DNA from: Clostridium sp031626875
Lineage (GTDB): Bacteria; Bacillota; Clostridia; Clostridiales; Clostridiaceae
DNA length: 64,000 bases
Assembly (NCBI RefSeq): GCF_031626875.1
Contig: NZ_JANDMF010000030.1
Span: forward strand, 1 to 64,000
Direction of reading: 5' to 3'
This document shows positions 16,634 to 24,224 of this stretch, in pieces. Position 1 is the stretch's first letter; the number at the start of each line of letters is the position of its first letter. The notes below the pieces were generated by a model, which saw only the letters and a list, made by a program, of their open reading frames with translations, ran no database searches and was not told the DNA's origin. A program made the position numbers and the translations under genes.

Positions 16634-17032
16634 CTACCAAACGTAGCAAACTACTTCTCCGCCTAGTCCATTCTTTCTAGCTTCTCTATCTACCATAATT
16701 CCTTTAGATGTTGATATTACAGCGATTCCTAATCCGTTAAGAACCTTAGGAGTCTCATCTTTCTTACAGTAAACTCTTAACCCTGGCTTAGATATTCTCT
16801 TTATACCAGTTATAACTCTTTCTTTATTTGAACCATACTTAAGAGAAATTCTCAACATAGGAACTACTCCATCGTTATATTCATCAATTTCCTTAATGTA
16901 TCCTTCTTGTAATAATATATTTGCAACGGCCTTCTTTACATTTGAAGAAGGTACCTCTACTACTTCATGTCTAACAGCATTTGCATTTCTAATACGAGTT
17001 AGCAAATCTGCTATAGGATCTGTCATAACCAT
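16634..17032 (-). CDS. rpsH: 30S ribosomal protein S8
   Basis: Primary binder of the 16S central domain and, in E. coli, the translational repressor of the spc operon. The 132-residue product has MTDPIADLLTRIRNA and the C-terminal STSKGIMVDREARK and GGEVVCYVW. The first ATG (17032) has GGAGG at eight bases and is preferred over the ATG two codons later. Confidence 0.98.
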   Translation of the reverse strand: MVMTDPIADLLTRIRNANAVRHEVVEVPSSNVKKAVANILLQEGYIKEIDEYNDGVVPMLRISLKYGSNKERVITGIKRISKPGLRVYCKKDETPKVLNGLGIAVISTSKGIMVDREARKNGLGGEVVCYVW

Positions 17033-17062
17033 TAATTGTGCCTCCTTTCGCCTAACTTAGTA

Positions 17063-17248
17063 TTACCAACTTGCTTTCTTGCATCCAGGGATTTGGCCCT
17101 TGTAAGCAAGTTCTCTAAAGCAAATACGGCAAATACCGAATTTTTTAAGTACTGAGTGTGGTCTTCCACATATTCTACATCTTGTATAAGCTCTTGTCTT
17201 ATACTTAGGTGCTTTGCTCCACTTTTCAATAATAGCTTTACGTGCCAC
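17063..17248 (-). CDS. rpsN: 30S ribosomal protein S14, zinc-binding type
   Basis: The 61-residue Z-form of S14: two CxxC pairs (CRICGRP and CRICFREL) bind zinc, and the C-terminus is GQIPGCKKASW. It belongs to the 30S head. The short zinc form is typical of clostridia in the spc operon between rplE and rpsH. A longer alternative frame covering the same bases is a shadow. Confidence 0.97.
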   Translation of the reverse strand: MARKAIIEKWSKAPKYKTRAYTRCRICGRPHSVLKKFGICRICFRELAYKGQIPGCKKASW

Positions 17249-17263
17249 AGTTTTTCCTCCTTA

Positions 17264-17803
17264 TTATTGAGCAAATGGCATTCCAAAGAATCTTAATAAT
17301 TCTCTTGCTTCTTCGTCAGTGTTAGCTGTTGTTACGAAGATAATATCCATTCCTCTTACTTTATCGATTTTGTCGTATTCAATTTCTGGGAATATTAATT
17401 GTTCTTTAATTCCTAGAGAATAATTTCCTCTTCCATCAAAAGCCTTACTTGAAACACCTCTGAAATCTCTAACTCTTGGTAGAGCAATTGACATTAACTT
17501 ATCAGCAAATTCATACATATTTGCCTTTCTTAATGTAACCTTACACCCTAAAGCCATGTTTTCTCTTATCTTAAAGTTAGCAACAGATTTCTTAGCTCTA
17601 GTTAATATTGGCTTTTGACCAGATATTATAGTTAAATCGCTAACTGCTGATTCTAAAACCTTTTGATTTTCCTTAGCTTCACCAACACCCATGTTGATTA
17701 CTATTTTTTCAAGTTTTGGAACTTCCATTATGTTTTTATATCCGAACTTTTCTATCATTGCTGGTATAATTTCTTTTTCATACTTCTCTTGAAGTCTTGT
17801 CAT
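17264..17803 (-). CDS. rplE: 50S ribosomal protein L5
   Basis: 5S rRNA-binding protein of the central protuberance that contacts P-site tRNA. The 179-residue sequence carries GVGEAKENQKVLESA, TRAKKSVANFKIRE, LPRVRDFRG and the end LRFFGMPFAQ. Spacing to rplX is 23 bases. Confidence 0.98.
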   Translation of the reverse strand: MTRLQEKYEKEIIPAMIEKFGYKNIMEVPKLEKIVINMGVGEAKENQKVLESAVSDLTIISGQKPILTRAKKSVANFKIRENMALGCKVTLRKANMYEFADKLMSIALPRVRDFRGVSSKAFDGRGNYSLGIKEQLIFPEIEYDKIDKVRGMDIIFVTTANTDEEARELLRFFGMPFAQ

Positions 17804-17826
17804 ATTGAGTTACCTCCTTTCAGATC

Positions 17827-18141
17827 TTAGAATGTTTCGCCGCACTTCTTGCAAACTCTAACCTTAGCTCCATCTTCTAATAGCTTAGTGCTAATTCTTG
17901 TCGCTGATTTGCATTTTGTACAATATAACATTACCTTTGAGCTGTTTATTGCAGCCTCTTTTTCTATAATAGCACTTTCAGCTTGATTTTTAGTAGCTTT
18001 TTGGTGCTTCTTAACTATATTAACTCCTTGAACAAGAACTTTTCCTGTTTTAGGATATACTTTTAAAACTTCTCCAGTTTTACCTTTATCTTTTCCTGAA
18101 ATAACTACAACTGTATCGTTCTTTCTTACATGTACCTTCAA
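17827..18141 (-). CDS. rplX: 50S ribosomal protein L24
   Basis: Assembly-initiating KOW protein on 23S rRNA. The likely start is TTG at 18141, seven to eight bases after AAGGAGGT, giving MKVHVRKNDTVVVISGKDKG and about 104 residues. A GTG at 18150 overlaps the ribosome site. The C-terminal part has a four-cysteine motif (YCTKCKSATR, VCKKCGETF) seen in many Gram-positive L24 proteins. Confidence 0.96.
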   Translation of the reverse strand: MKVHVRKNDTVVVISGKDKGKTGEVLKVYPKTGKVLVQGVNIVKKHQKATKNQAESAIIEKEAAINSSKVMLYCTKCKSATRISTKLLEDGAKVRVCKKCGETF

Positions 18142-18159
18142 GTAAGCCACCTCCTTCTA

Positions 18160-18528
18160 TTATAGAACTTCAGGTGCTAATGATAATATTTTATTAAATT
18201 CTTTATCTCTTAGCTCCCTTGCAACTGGTCCGAAGATACGAGTTCCTCTTGGTTGCTTATCATCTTTTATTATAACTGCAGCATTTTCATCAAATTTAAT
18301 ATATGACCCATCTGCTCTTCTTAGTCCTCTTACAGATCTAACTATAACAGCCTTTACTACTTCGCCTTTTTTAACAACTCCGCCTGGTGTTGCACTTTTA
18401 ACGCTAGCAACTATTATATCTCCAATGTTACCGAACTTTCTTTTAGATCCGCCTAAAACTCTGATACACATAATTTCTTTAGCACCTGAGTTATCTGCTA
18501 CCTTTAATAAGGTTTGTTGTTGTATCAT
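18160..18528 (-). CDS. rplN: 50S ribosomal protein L14
   Basis: Subunit-interface protein next to L19 that contributes to bridges B5 and B8. The 122 residues include MIQQQTLLKVADNSGAK, the RVLGGSKRK motif, GDIIVASVKSATPGG and the end FNKILSLAPEVL. In normal order between rpsQ and rplX. Confidence 0.98.
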   Translation of the reverse strand: MIQQQTLLKVADNSGAKEIMCIRVLGGSKRKFGNIGDIIVASVKSATPGGVVKKGEVVKAVIVRSVRGLRRADGSYIKFDENAAVIIKDDKQPRGTRIFGPVARELRDKEFNKILSLAPEVL

Positions 18529-18557
18529 TGAATTTACCCTCCTTTCAGTCTTAAAGC

Positions 18558-18812
18558 CTATTTAGCTTTTTCAACTATCTCAACAAGTCTCCATCTCTTA
18601 TCTTTAGATAATGGCCTAGTTTCCATTATTAATACTCTATCATTAATCTTAGCTTCATTATTTTCATCATGAGCTTTAAACTTAGTAGTTCTGTTCATAG
18701 TTTTTCCGTATAGTGGATGTCTAACCTTAGTTTCAACAGCAACTACAATAGTCTTATCCATTTTATCTGAAACAACTCTACCAATTTTCTTTTTTCTTAA
18801 TCCTCTTTCCAT
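18558..18812 (-). CDS. rpsQ: 30S ribosomal protein S17
   Basis: 16S 5'-domain binding OB-fold protein. The 84 residues contain GRVVSDKMDKTIVVAVE, KFKAHDENNEAKI and TRPLSKDKRWRLVEIVEKAK. It follows rpmC by 22 bases. Confidence 0.98.
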   Translation of the reverse strand: MERGLRKKKIGRVVSDKMDKTIVVAVETKVRHPLYGKTMNRTTKFKAHDENNEAKINDRVLIMETRPLSKDKRWRLVEIVEKAK

Positions 18813-18834
18813 TAGGTTTTACCTCCTTCCAGAA

Positions 18835-19044
18835 TTACTGTTGAACCCTTAACTCTTCTTCTCTTAAGATGGTTTTTATTTGGGCTATAGATTTCTTTAC
18901 TTCTCTTATTCTCATAGGATTTTCTAATTGTCCTGTAGCTAATTGGAATCTTAAGTTGAATAATTCAGCTTTAAGCTCTCCTAATTTAACAACTAAATCT
19001 TGAGGATCATTTGCTCTTAATTCTTTAAATTCTCTAGCCTTCAT
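18835..19044 (-). CDS. rpmC: 50S ribosomal protein L29
   Basis: Two-helix protein beside the peptide exit tunnel, near L23. The 69 residues include FNLRFQLATGQLENPMRI and VKKSIAQIKTILREEE. Its ATG overlaps the rplP stop (TAATG), so translation is coupled. Confidence 0.98.
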   Translation of the reverse strand: MKAREFKELRANDPQDLVVKLGELKAELFNLRFQLATGQLENPMRIREVKKSIAQIKTILREEELRVQQ

Positions 19045-19478
19045 TATTCTTCACCACCCATTTCCTCAAAATCTCTTCTTGTAACAAACTTAGTTTTTAC
19101 AGGAAGTTTGTGTGATGCAAGTCTCATTGCTTCTCTTGCAACTTCTTCATTTACTCCTGATAATTCAAATAAAACTCTACCAGGTTTAACTACTGCTACC
19201 CAGTACTCAGGAGCTCCTTTACCTTTACCCATTCTTGTTTCAGCTGGTTTCTTAGTTACCGGCTTATCTGGGAAAATCTTAATCCAAAGTTTTCCACCTC
19301 TTTTGATATATCTATTAATAGCAATTCTGGCAGATTCTATCTGATTGCTTGTAATCCAACCGCAAGTAGTAGCTTGAATACCGAAATCTCCATAAGCTAG
19401 GAAATTTCCTCTTGTTGCTTTACCTTTCATTCTACCACGTTGTACCTTACGATGCTTTACTCTTTTAGGCATTAACAT
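19044..19478 (-). CDS. rplP: 50S ribosomal protein L16
   Basis: Late-assembling protein that positions A-site tRNA and is needed for full peptidyl transferase activity. The 144 residues show MPKRVKHRKVQRGRMKGKA and VKPGRVLFELSGV. The first ATG, eight bases after GGAGG, is chosen over an ATG two codons later. Confidence 0.98.
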   Translation of the reverse strand: MLMPKRVKHRKVQRGRMKGKATRGNFLAYGDFGIQATTCGWITSNQIESARIAINRYIKRGGKLWIKIFPDKPVTKKPAETRMGKGKGAPEYWVAVVKPGRVLFELSGVNEEVAREAMRLASHKLPVKTKFVTRRDFEEMGGEE

Positions 19479-19494
19479 GATCTATTCCTCCTTT

Positions 19495-20160
19495 CTATGC
19501 TTGAGCTGCTTCCTTTTCAACCTTTTTAGTTGGAAGTACTTCTCCATTATAAACCCAAACTTTAACTCCAATTTTACCGTATGTTGTGTCTGCTTCAGCA
19601 AATCCATATTCAATATCTGCTCTTAATGTTTGTAGTGGAATTGTTCCTTCATGATATTGTTCTGTTCTTGCTATTTCTGCCCCTCCAAGTCTACCTGAGC
19701 AAGCAGTCTTAACACCTTTCACTCCATGCTTCATTGCTCTTTGGATTGTTTGCTTCATTGCTCTTCTGAATGAAACTCTCTTTTCTAATTGAGCTGCAAT
19801 GTTTTCTGCCATTAATTGAGCAGATGCTTCAGCATTTTTAACTTCAACAATGTTTATTAAAACATTGTTTTCACTTATAAAGCTACTTAACTTCTTCTTT
19901 AAAGCTTCTATACCTGATCCACCTTTTCCTATAACAACTCCTGGCTTTGCAGTGTGTATATTCAACTTAACTCTTTTAGCTGTTCTTTCAATTTCAATCT
20001 TTGAAATACCAGCTACGAAAAGTTCTTTTTTAACAAATGTTCTAATCTTATTATCTTCAACTAGATTATCAGCAAAATTCTTCTTGTTAGCAAACCATTT
20101 TGCATCCCAATCTTTAATAACTCCGACTCTAAGTCCATGAGGATTTACTTTTTGACCCAC
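19495..20160 (-). CDS. rpsC: 30S ribosomal protein S3
   Basis: S3 of the 30S head at the mRNA entry tunnel, where it contributes to helicase activity. The 221-residue protein has the N-terminal MGQKVNPHGLRVGVIKDWD, a type-II KH domain with VIGKGGSGIEALKKKL and the C-terminal domain GRLGGAEIARTE and IPLQTLRADIEYG. Confidence 0.98.
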   Translation of the reverse strand: MGQKVNPHGLRVGVIKDWDAKWFANKKNFADNLVEDNKIRTFVKKELFVAGISKIEIERTAKRVKLNIHTAKPGVVIGKGGSGIEALKKKLSSFISENNVLINIVEVKNAEASAQLMAENIAAQLEKRVSFRRAMKQTIQRAMKHGVKGVKTACSGRLGGAEIARTEQYHEGTIPLQTLRADIEYGFAEADTTYGKIGVKVWVYNGEVLPTKKVEKEAAQA

Positions 20161-20178
20161 TTATCTTTCCCTCCTTCT

Positions 20179-20514
20179 CTAAGCTCTTTCTTTAACAATT
20201 ACTGTTATATGGCTTGTTTTCTTAAGAATTTTAAATGCTTTACCATGATCCATAGGTCTAAATCTTTTAAGAGTTGGACCTTGACCAACAAACACATCTG
20301 ATACATATAACTTATCAGTATCAAGTGCAAAATTATTTTCTGCATTTGCAACAGCAGACTTTAACACTTTGTTAATAACTACTGCAGCTTCTCTTGGAGT
20401 GTATTGTAAAATAGCAAAAGCTTCTTTAACATCTTTTCCTCTTATTAAATCAGTAATAACTCCTACTTTAATTGGAGACATTCTTACATATTTAGCTATA
20501 GCTTTAGCTTCCAT
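20179..20514 (-). CDS. rplV: 50S ribosomal protein L22
   Basis: L22 lines the nascent peptide tunnel through a long beta-hairpin. The 111 residues include AKYVRMSPIKVGVITDLIRG, VINKVLKSAVANAENN, and the hairpin region VGQGPTLKRFRPMDHGKA, where macrolide-resistance changes arise in other bacteria. No insertion is seen there. Confidence 0.98.
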   Translation of the reverse strand: MEAKAIAKYVRMSPIKVGVITDLIRGKDVKEAFAILQYTPREAAVVINKVLKSAVANAENNFALDTDKLYVSDVFVGQGPTLKRFRPMDHGKAFKILKKTSHITVIVKERA

Positions 20515-20542
20515 TCATGTTCCTCCTTTCCAGGCTAACTAA

Positions 20543-20821
20543 TTATCTCTTTGATTTCTTGTCTGTGTTTACGTGTCCTCTGTAAGTTCTTGTTAATGCA
20601 AACTCACCAAGCTTATGTCCAACCATATCTTCAGATATATATACTGGAACATGCTTTCTACCATCGTGAACAGCAATTGTATGTCCTATCATTTGTGGGA
20701 AAATTGTCGAACTTCTTGACCAAGTCTTAACAACCTTCTTATCACCACTTGCATTCATTTCTTCAACCTTTTTTAGTAGTCCTTCTTGAACAAAAGGTCC
20801 TTTTTTTGTTGATCTACTCAC
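20543..20821 (-). CDS. rpsS: 30S ribosomal protein S19
   Basis: 30S head protein next to S13, bridging to the A-site finger. Start chosen as GTG at 20821, eight bases after GGGAGG, giving 92 residues; an ATG two codons upstream sits only two bases after the ribosome site. Conserved: SRSTKKGPFVQEGLLKKV, IGHTIAVHDGRKHVPVY and KLGEFALTRTYRGH. Confidence 0.97.
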   Translation of the reverse strand: MSRSTKKGPFVQEGLLKKVEEMNASGDKKVVKTWSRSSTIFPQMIGHTIAVHDGRKHVPVYISEDMVGHKLGEFALTRTYRGHVNTDKKSKR

Positions 20822-20889
20822 TAACATTGCCTCCCTTCATTAATATCAGTCCCGACAAGATATGAAGAGAATCTACTATTCTCCTCATG

Positions 20890-21723
20890 CTACTTGGCGT
20901 TTCTATTCTTAATAATGAATCTATCTGAATACTTCTTATTCTTTCTTGTTTTGTATCCAAGTGCAGGTTTACCCCAAGGAGTTACTGGACTTGGTCTACC
21001 AACTGGCGACTTACCTTCACCACCACCATGAGGGTGATCATTAGGGTTCATTACAGAACCTCTTACTGTAGGTCTCCATCCTAAATGTCTCTTTCTACCA
21101 GCCTTACCTAAGTTAACTATATCATTAGTTGTGTTAGATACTGTTCCGATAGTAGCTCTACATTCAATTCTTACATATCTCATCTCTCCTGAAGGTAATC
21201 TTAATGTTGCATAGTTACCTTCTTTAGCCATTAATTGTGCTGAGTTACCTGCAGCTCTAACTAATTGACCACCCTTACCAGCTTGTAGTTCTATATTATG
21301 AACTACTGTACCTACAGGGATATTTTTTAATGGAAGAGCATTACCTGGTTTAATATCAGCACCTACTCCAGATACTACAACATCTCCAACCTTCAATCCA
21401 ACTGGAGCTATTATATATCTCTTATCTCCATCTGTGTATACAACTAATGCTATGTAAGCAGATCTATTTGGATCATACTCTATTGTTGCAACCTTTGCTG
21501 GAACTCCATCTTTATTTCTCTTAAAATCTATAATTCTATATTTTCTCTTAGCGCCACCACCATGGTGTCTAACAGTTATTTTACCTTGTGCATTTCTACC
21601 ACCTGTTTTCTTTAATGAAACAAGAAGTGATTTTTCTGGTGAACTTGAAGTAACTTCTTCAAAAGTTGCCATTGTCATCTCTCTTCTTGAAGGGGTAGTT
21701 GGTCTAAACTTCTTAACTGCCAT
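20890..21723 (-). CDS. rplB: 50S ribosomal protein L2
   Basis: Highly conserved protein required for subunit association and peptidyl transferase function. The 277-residue product has RHHGGGAKRKYRIIDFKR, LRLPSGEMRYVRIEC and the GNPNDHPHGGGEG-type loop (here MNPNDHPHGGGEGK) with the essential histidine. The 62-base gap before it holds a GGTGC-GAG-GCACC hairpin (about 21754-21766), too weak to be a terminator. Confidence 0.98.
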   Translation of the reverse strand: MAVKKFRPTTPSRREMTMATFEEVTSSSPEKSLLVSLKKTGGRNAQGKITVRHHGGGAKRKYRIIDFKRNKDGVPAKVATIEYDPNRSAYIALVVYTDGDKRYIIAPVGLKVGDVVVSGVGADIKPGNALPLKNIPVGTVVHNIELQAGKGGQLVRAAGNSAQLMAKEGNYATLRLPSGEMRYVRIECRATIGTVSNTTNDIVNLGKAGRKRHLGWRPTVRGSVMNPNDHPHGGGEGKSPVGRPSPVTPWGKPALGYKTRKNKKYSDRFIIKNRNAK

Positions 21724-21785
21724 TGGTTTTCCCTCCTTTTTACAGCTTATCTGGTGCCTCGCACCAATAAATCACTTTAATTTCA

Positions 21786-22085
21786 CTATTGTTGTAAACC
21801 TTCAAAGAACTCAATACCCTTGCTTCCTTCTGCAAGAGTTATGATAGCTTTCTTGTAGTCAGCTCTCTTCCCTACATGTACGCCCATTCTCTTAGTTTTT
21901 CCCATAGTTCTTATAGTTTGAACGTTAGATACTTTAACTCCAAACACTTCTTCAACTGCTCTCTTTATTTGAGATTTGTTTGAATTGATATGAACTATGA
22001 AAGTGTACTTATTTTCTGCCATAGCTGTCATAGTCTTTTCAGTTATAACAGGTTTTCTGATTATATCATGGCTTGTCATTTTCAT
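21786..22085 (-). CDS. rplW: 50S ribosomal protein L23
   Basis: L23 at the exit tunnel, the docking site for trigger factor and SRP. The 99 residues include IIRKPVITEKTM, KYTFIVHINSNKSQIKRAVE and the tunnel-loop segment. Its ATG overlaps the rplD stop (TAATG). Confidence 0.98.
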   Translation of the reverse strand: MKMTSHDIIRKPVITEKTMTAMAENKYTFIVHINSNKSQIKRAVEEVFGVKVSNVQTIRTMGKTKRMGVHVGKRADYKKAIITLAEGSKGIEFFEGLQQ

Positions 22086-22705
22086 TATGCGTACACCTCC
22101 TCAATCTTTGATACAGCATCCTTTGTCATGATTACTTTTTCAAACTTTAGTAGATCATAAACATTGATGTTGTTTGCAGGGATTACAGCAACTCCTGCTA
22201 CATTTCTAGCTGATTTGTAAGCTACTTCATCAGATTCTGCAGTTACTATTAATGTTTTCTTAAAACCTAATGTTTTAATCATTTCAGCAACTTGTTTAGT
22301 CTTAATAGCTCCAAAAGCTAAATCTTCCATAACAATCATTTCACCTGCTTGAACCTTACTAGTTAAAGCAGATTTAAGTGCTACTCTTCTCATGCTCTTA
22401 GGCACTGATACTCTGTAGTCCCTAGGTTTTGGTGCGAATACAATACCACCTTTAATCCATTGAGGTGCTCTGATTGAACCTTGTCTTGCTCTACCAGTTC
22501 CTTTTTGTCTCCAAGGCTTGATTCCGCCTCCTCTTACTTCAGCTCTAGTTTTAGCTGATTGAGTTCCTTGTCTCTTGTTTGCAAGTAATGCAACAACTAC
22601 TTGATGAATTGCGTTTTCATTTACTTCAACCGCAAAAATTTCTTCATTTAATTCAAAATCGCCAACTTGCTTTCCTTCTTTATTAAATAATCCTACTGTA
22701 GGCAT
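22085..22705 (-). CDS. rplD: 50S ribosomal protein L4
   Basis: L4 has a globular domain and a long loop reaching the nascent-chain tunnel. In E. coli it also represses the S10 operon through its leader. The 206 residues contain RQGTQSAKTRAEVRGGGIKP, QKGTGRARQGSIRAPQW and the C-terminal VYDLLKFEKVIMTKDAV. An S10-operon leader of about 195 bases is present upstream of rpsJ, so L4 control is possible but not shown. Confidence 0.98.
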   Translation of the reverse strand: MPTVGLFNKEGKQVGDFELNEEIFAVEVNENAIHQVVVALLANKRQGTQSAKTRAEVRGGGIKPWRQKGTGRARQGSIRAPQWIKGGIVFAPKPRDYRVSVPKSMRRVALKSALTSKVQAGEMIVMEDLAFGAIKTKQVAEMIKTLGFKKTLIVTAESDEVAYKSARNVAGVAVIPANNINVYDLLKFEKVIMTKDAVSKIEEVYA

Positions 22706-22730
22706 CCTGCTTCCTCCTTTCTTACAGAAA

Positions 22731-23360
22731 TTAAGCCTTAACTGCGTTTCTTATTACTACTGTACCTTTATTAGGTCCTGGGATTCCACCCTTAATTAGT
22801 ATTAAGTTCTTTTCAGCTATAATCTTAACCACTTCTAAATTCATTACAGTTGTATTAACTGCACCCATATGTCCTGGCATTTTCTTATTCTTAAATGTCT
22901 TTGATGGATCTGATGATGCTCCCATAGAACCTGGAGCTCTGTGGAACTTAGAACCATGTGACATAGGTCCTCTTTGCGCATTCCATCTCTTTATAACACC
23001 TTGGAATCCCTTACCTTTAGAAACTCCTGATACATCAACTTTTTCTCCTGCAGCAAATACATCAGCAGTGATTTCTTGCCCTACTTCATATTCACTTGAG
23101 TTTTCTAATCTGAATTCTTTAAGAGTTCTTCTTAATGAAACTCCTGCTTTTACAAATTGTCCTTTAGCTGGCTTGTTAAGTAATTTTTCTCTTACCTCAC
23201 CAAAACCTACTTTTATTGCTTCATAGCCGTCTTTTTCTATTGTTTTCTTTTGAATAACAACACATGGACCAGCTTCTACTACTGTAACAGGAACTACTTT
23301 TCCATTCTCATCGAACACTTGAGTCATCCCTATTTTCTTACCAATAATAGCTTTTTTCAT
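22731..23360 (-). CDS. rplC: 50S ribosomal protein L3
   Basis: One of the first proteins in 50S assembly; its loop approaches the peptidyl transferase centre. The ATG at 23360 (MKKAIIGKKIGMTQVFDENG), after AGGAGGTG, gives 209 residues; the upstream extension to 23402 is not family sequence. Conserved: GKGFQGVIKRWNAQRGPMSH and GSMGASSDPSKTFKNKKMPG. Confidence 0.97.
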   Translation of the reverse strand: MKKAIIGKKIGMTQVFDENGKVVPVTVVEAGPCVVIQKKTIEKDGYEAIKVGFGEVREKLLNKPAKGQFVKAGVSLRRTLKEFRLENSSEYEVGQEITADVFAAGEKVDVSGVSKGKGFQGVIKRWNAQRGPMSHGSKFHRAPGSMGASSDPSKTFKNKKMPGHMGAVNTTVMNLEVVKIIAEKNLILIKGGIPGPNKGTVVIRNAVKA

Positions 23361-23440
23361 TATACTTGCACCTCCTAAACTAATTAGCGGATTGCTATGC
23401 AATCATAATAGTTCATTGTCTATTATAAAACTATTTGCTA

Positions 23441-23749
23441 CTAAAGCTTAATTTCAATATCTACTCCAGCTGGTAGATTTAATCTCATTAATGCATCAAC
23501 AGTTTTTGGTGATGGATTAACGATATCAATTAGTCTCTTGTGAGTCCTTATTTCGAACTGCTCTCTAGAGTCCTTATACTTATGAACTGCTCTTAATATT
23601 GTAACAACATCCTTTTCTGTAGGTAGTGGTACTGGACCTGCAACCTTAGCTCCTGTTGACTTAGCAGTTTCTACGATTTTTTCAGCTGATTGATCTAATA
23701 TTGTATGATCAAATGCTTTTAATCTGATTCTAATTTTTTGTTTTGCCAT
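23441..23749 (-). CDS. rpsJ: 30S ribosomal protein S10
   Basis: S10 of the 30S head; free S10 also pairs with NusB in antitermination complexes. The ATG at 23749 with AAGGAGGG upstream gives 102 residues (MAKQKIRIRLKAFDHTILDQ). An in-frame start at 23794 belongs to the leader. It is the first gene of the S10-spc operon. Confidence 0.97.
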   Translation of the reverse strand: MAKQKIRIRLKAFDHTILDQSAEKIVETAKSTGAKVAGPVPLPTEKDVVTILRAVHKYKDSREQFEIRTHKRLIDIVNPSPKTVDALMRLNLPAGVDIEIKL

Positions 23750-23944
23750 ATTGGTTTCCCTCCTTTTCATGTACGCTTTACTTCGAGCGCACAACAGCGG
23801 TCATTCTATAAACTGTTCCTGGTGTTTCATATCACTTAGACAAAATTATAGATCCCTGTCGTCGGATTCTAGATCCAGACATACTCATCAAGAATTACCC
23901 GGAAGTCCGGCAACCTCTTGATTCATCGCTGTTTGCTCTGCAAC
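23750..23944 (-). ncRNA. S10 operon leader
   Basis: About 195 untranslated bases between the likely start site and rpsJ. On the minus strand ATCAAGA and TCTTGAT (23887-23922) form an outer stem around a CCGG-AAGT-CCGG hairpin (23899-23910). Nearer the gene are AACAG / CTGTT and GTGCGCT / AGCGTAC stems. This stretch is markedly more GC-rich than nearby intergenic DNA. S10-operon leaders that respond to L4 are known in proteobacteria and bacilli; family membership here is unproven. Confidence 0.6.
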
Positions 23945-23950
23945 TTCTTT

Positions 23951-23976
23951 ATTATACTATTTTTAATTATTGTTTT
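23951..23976 (-). promoter_or_regulatory. Probable promoter of the S10-spc operon
   Basis: A perfect TATAAT (complement of 23951-23956) lies about 200 bases upstream of rpsJ. The -35 is poor: TTGAAA is present but only 14 bases away. It is placed between the tuf terminator and the structured leader. Confidence 0.5.
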
Positions 23977-24134
23977 CAAGTTTTTTTCATAATAATATTA
24001 TTTTTTTGCACATTATATAATATTTTCACCCACTTGAATTAACTCACATATTTATATTAGTTGAATTTCCAAAATGTTTAATACCACTTATATTATTTAC
24101 CAAACATATTTTTTAATACATTTTATTGCAAAAA
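23977..24134. other. AT-rich spacer between the str and S10 operons
   Basis: No credible open frame, RNA gene or strong promoter is visible here. The run is almost wholly A and T, with a further TATAAT-like hexamer on the minus strand near 24023 but no matching -35. Confidence 0.5.
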
Positions 24135-24166
24135 AATAAGAGTAAAGATATCTCTACTCTTATTTT
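24135..24166 (-). terminator. Intrinsic terminator after the first tuf gene
   Basis: AAATAAGAGTA (24135-24145) pairs with TACTCTTATTT (24156-24166) and a T7 run follows on the minus strand. It closes the str operon. Confidence 0.9.
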
Positions 24167-24224
24167 CACACAAAGAAAAGAGTGACGTCTTACTCCTTTC
24201 TCCACATTTATTCAATCAAGTAAA

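Noticed and set aside
17032..17286. 84-residue open frame over rpsN
   Set aside because: Covers the zinc-type S14 gene in another frame; S14 has all family residues and a ribosome site.
21754..21766. GGTGC-GAG-GCACC hairpin between rplW and rplB as a terminator
   Set aside because: Stem of five pairs and no T run; rplB downstream is in the same operon.
23981..24023. Possible second promoter upstream of the S10 leader
   Set aside because: TATAAT-like hexamers occur by chance in this almost pure A/T stretch and no -35 at proper spacing supports one.
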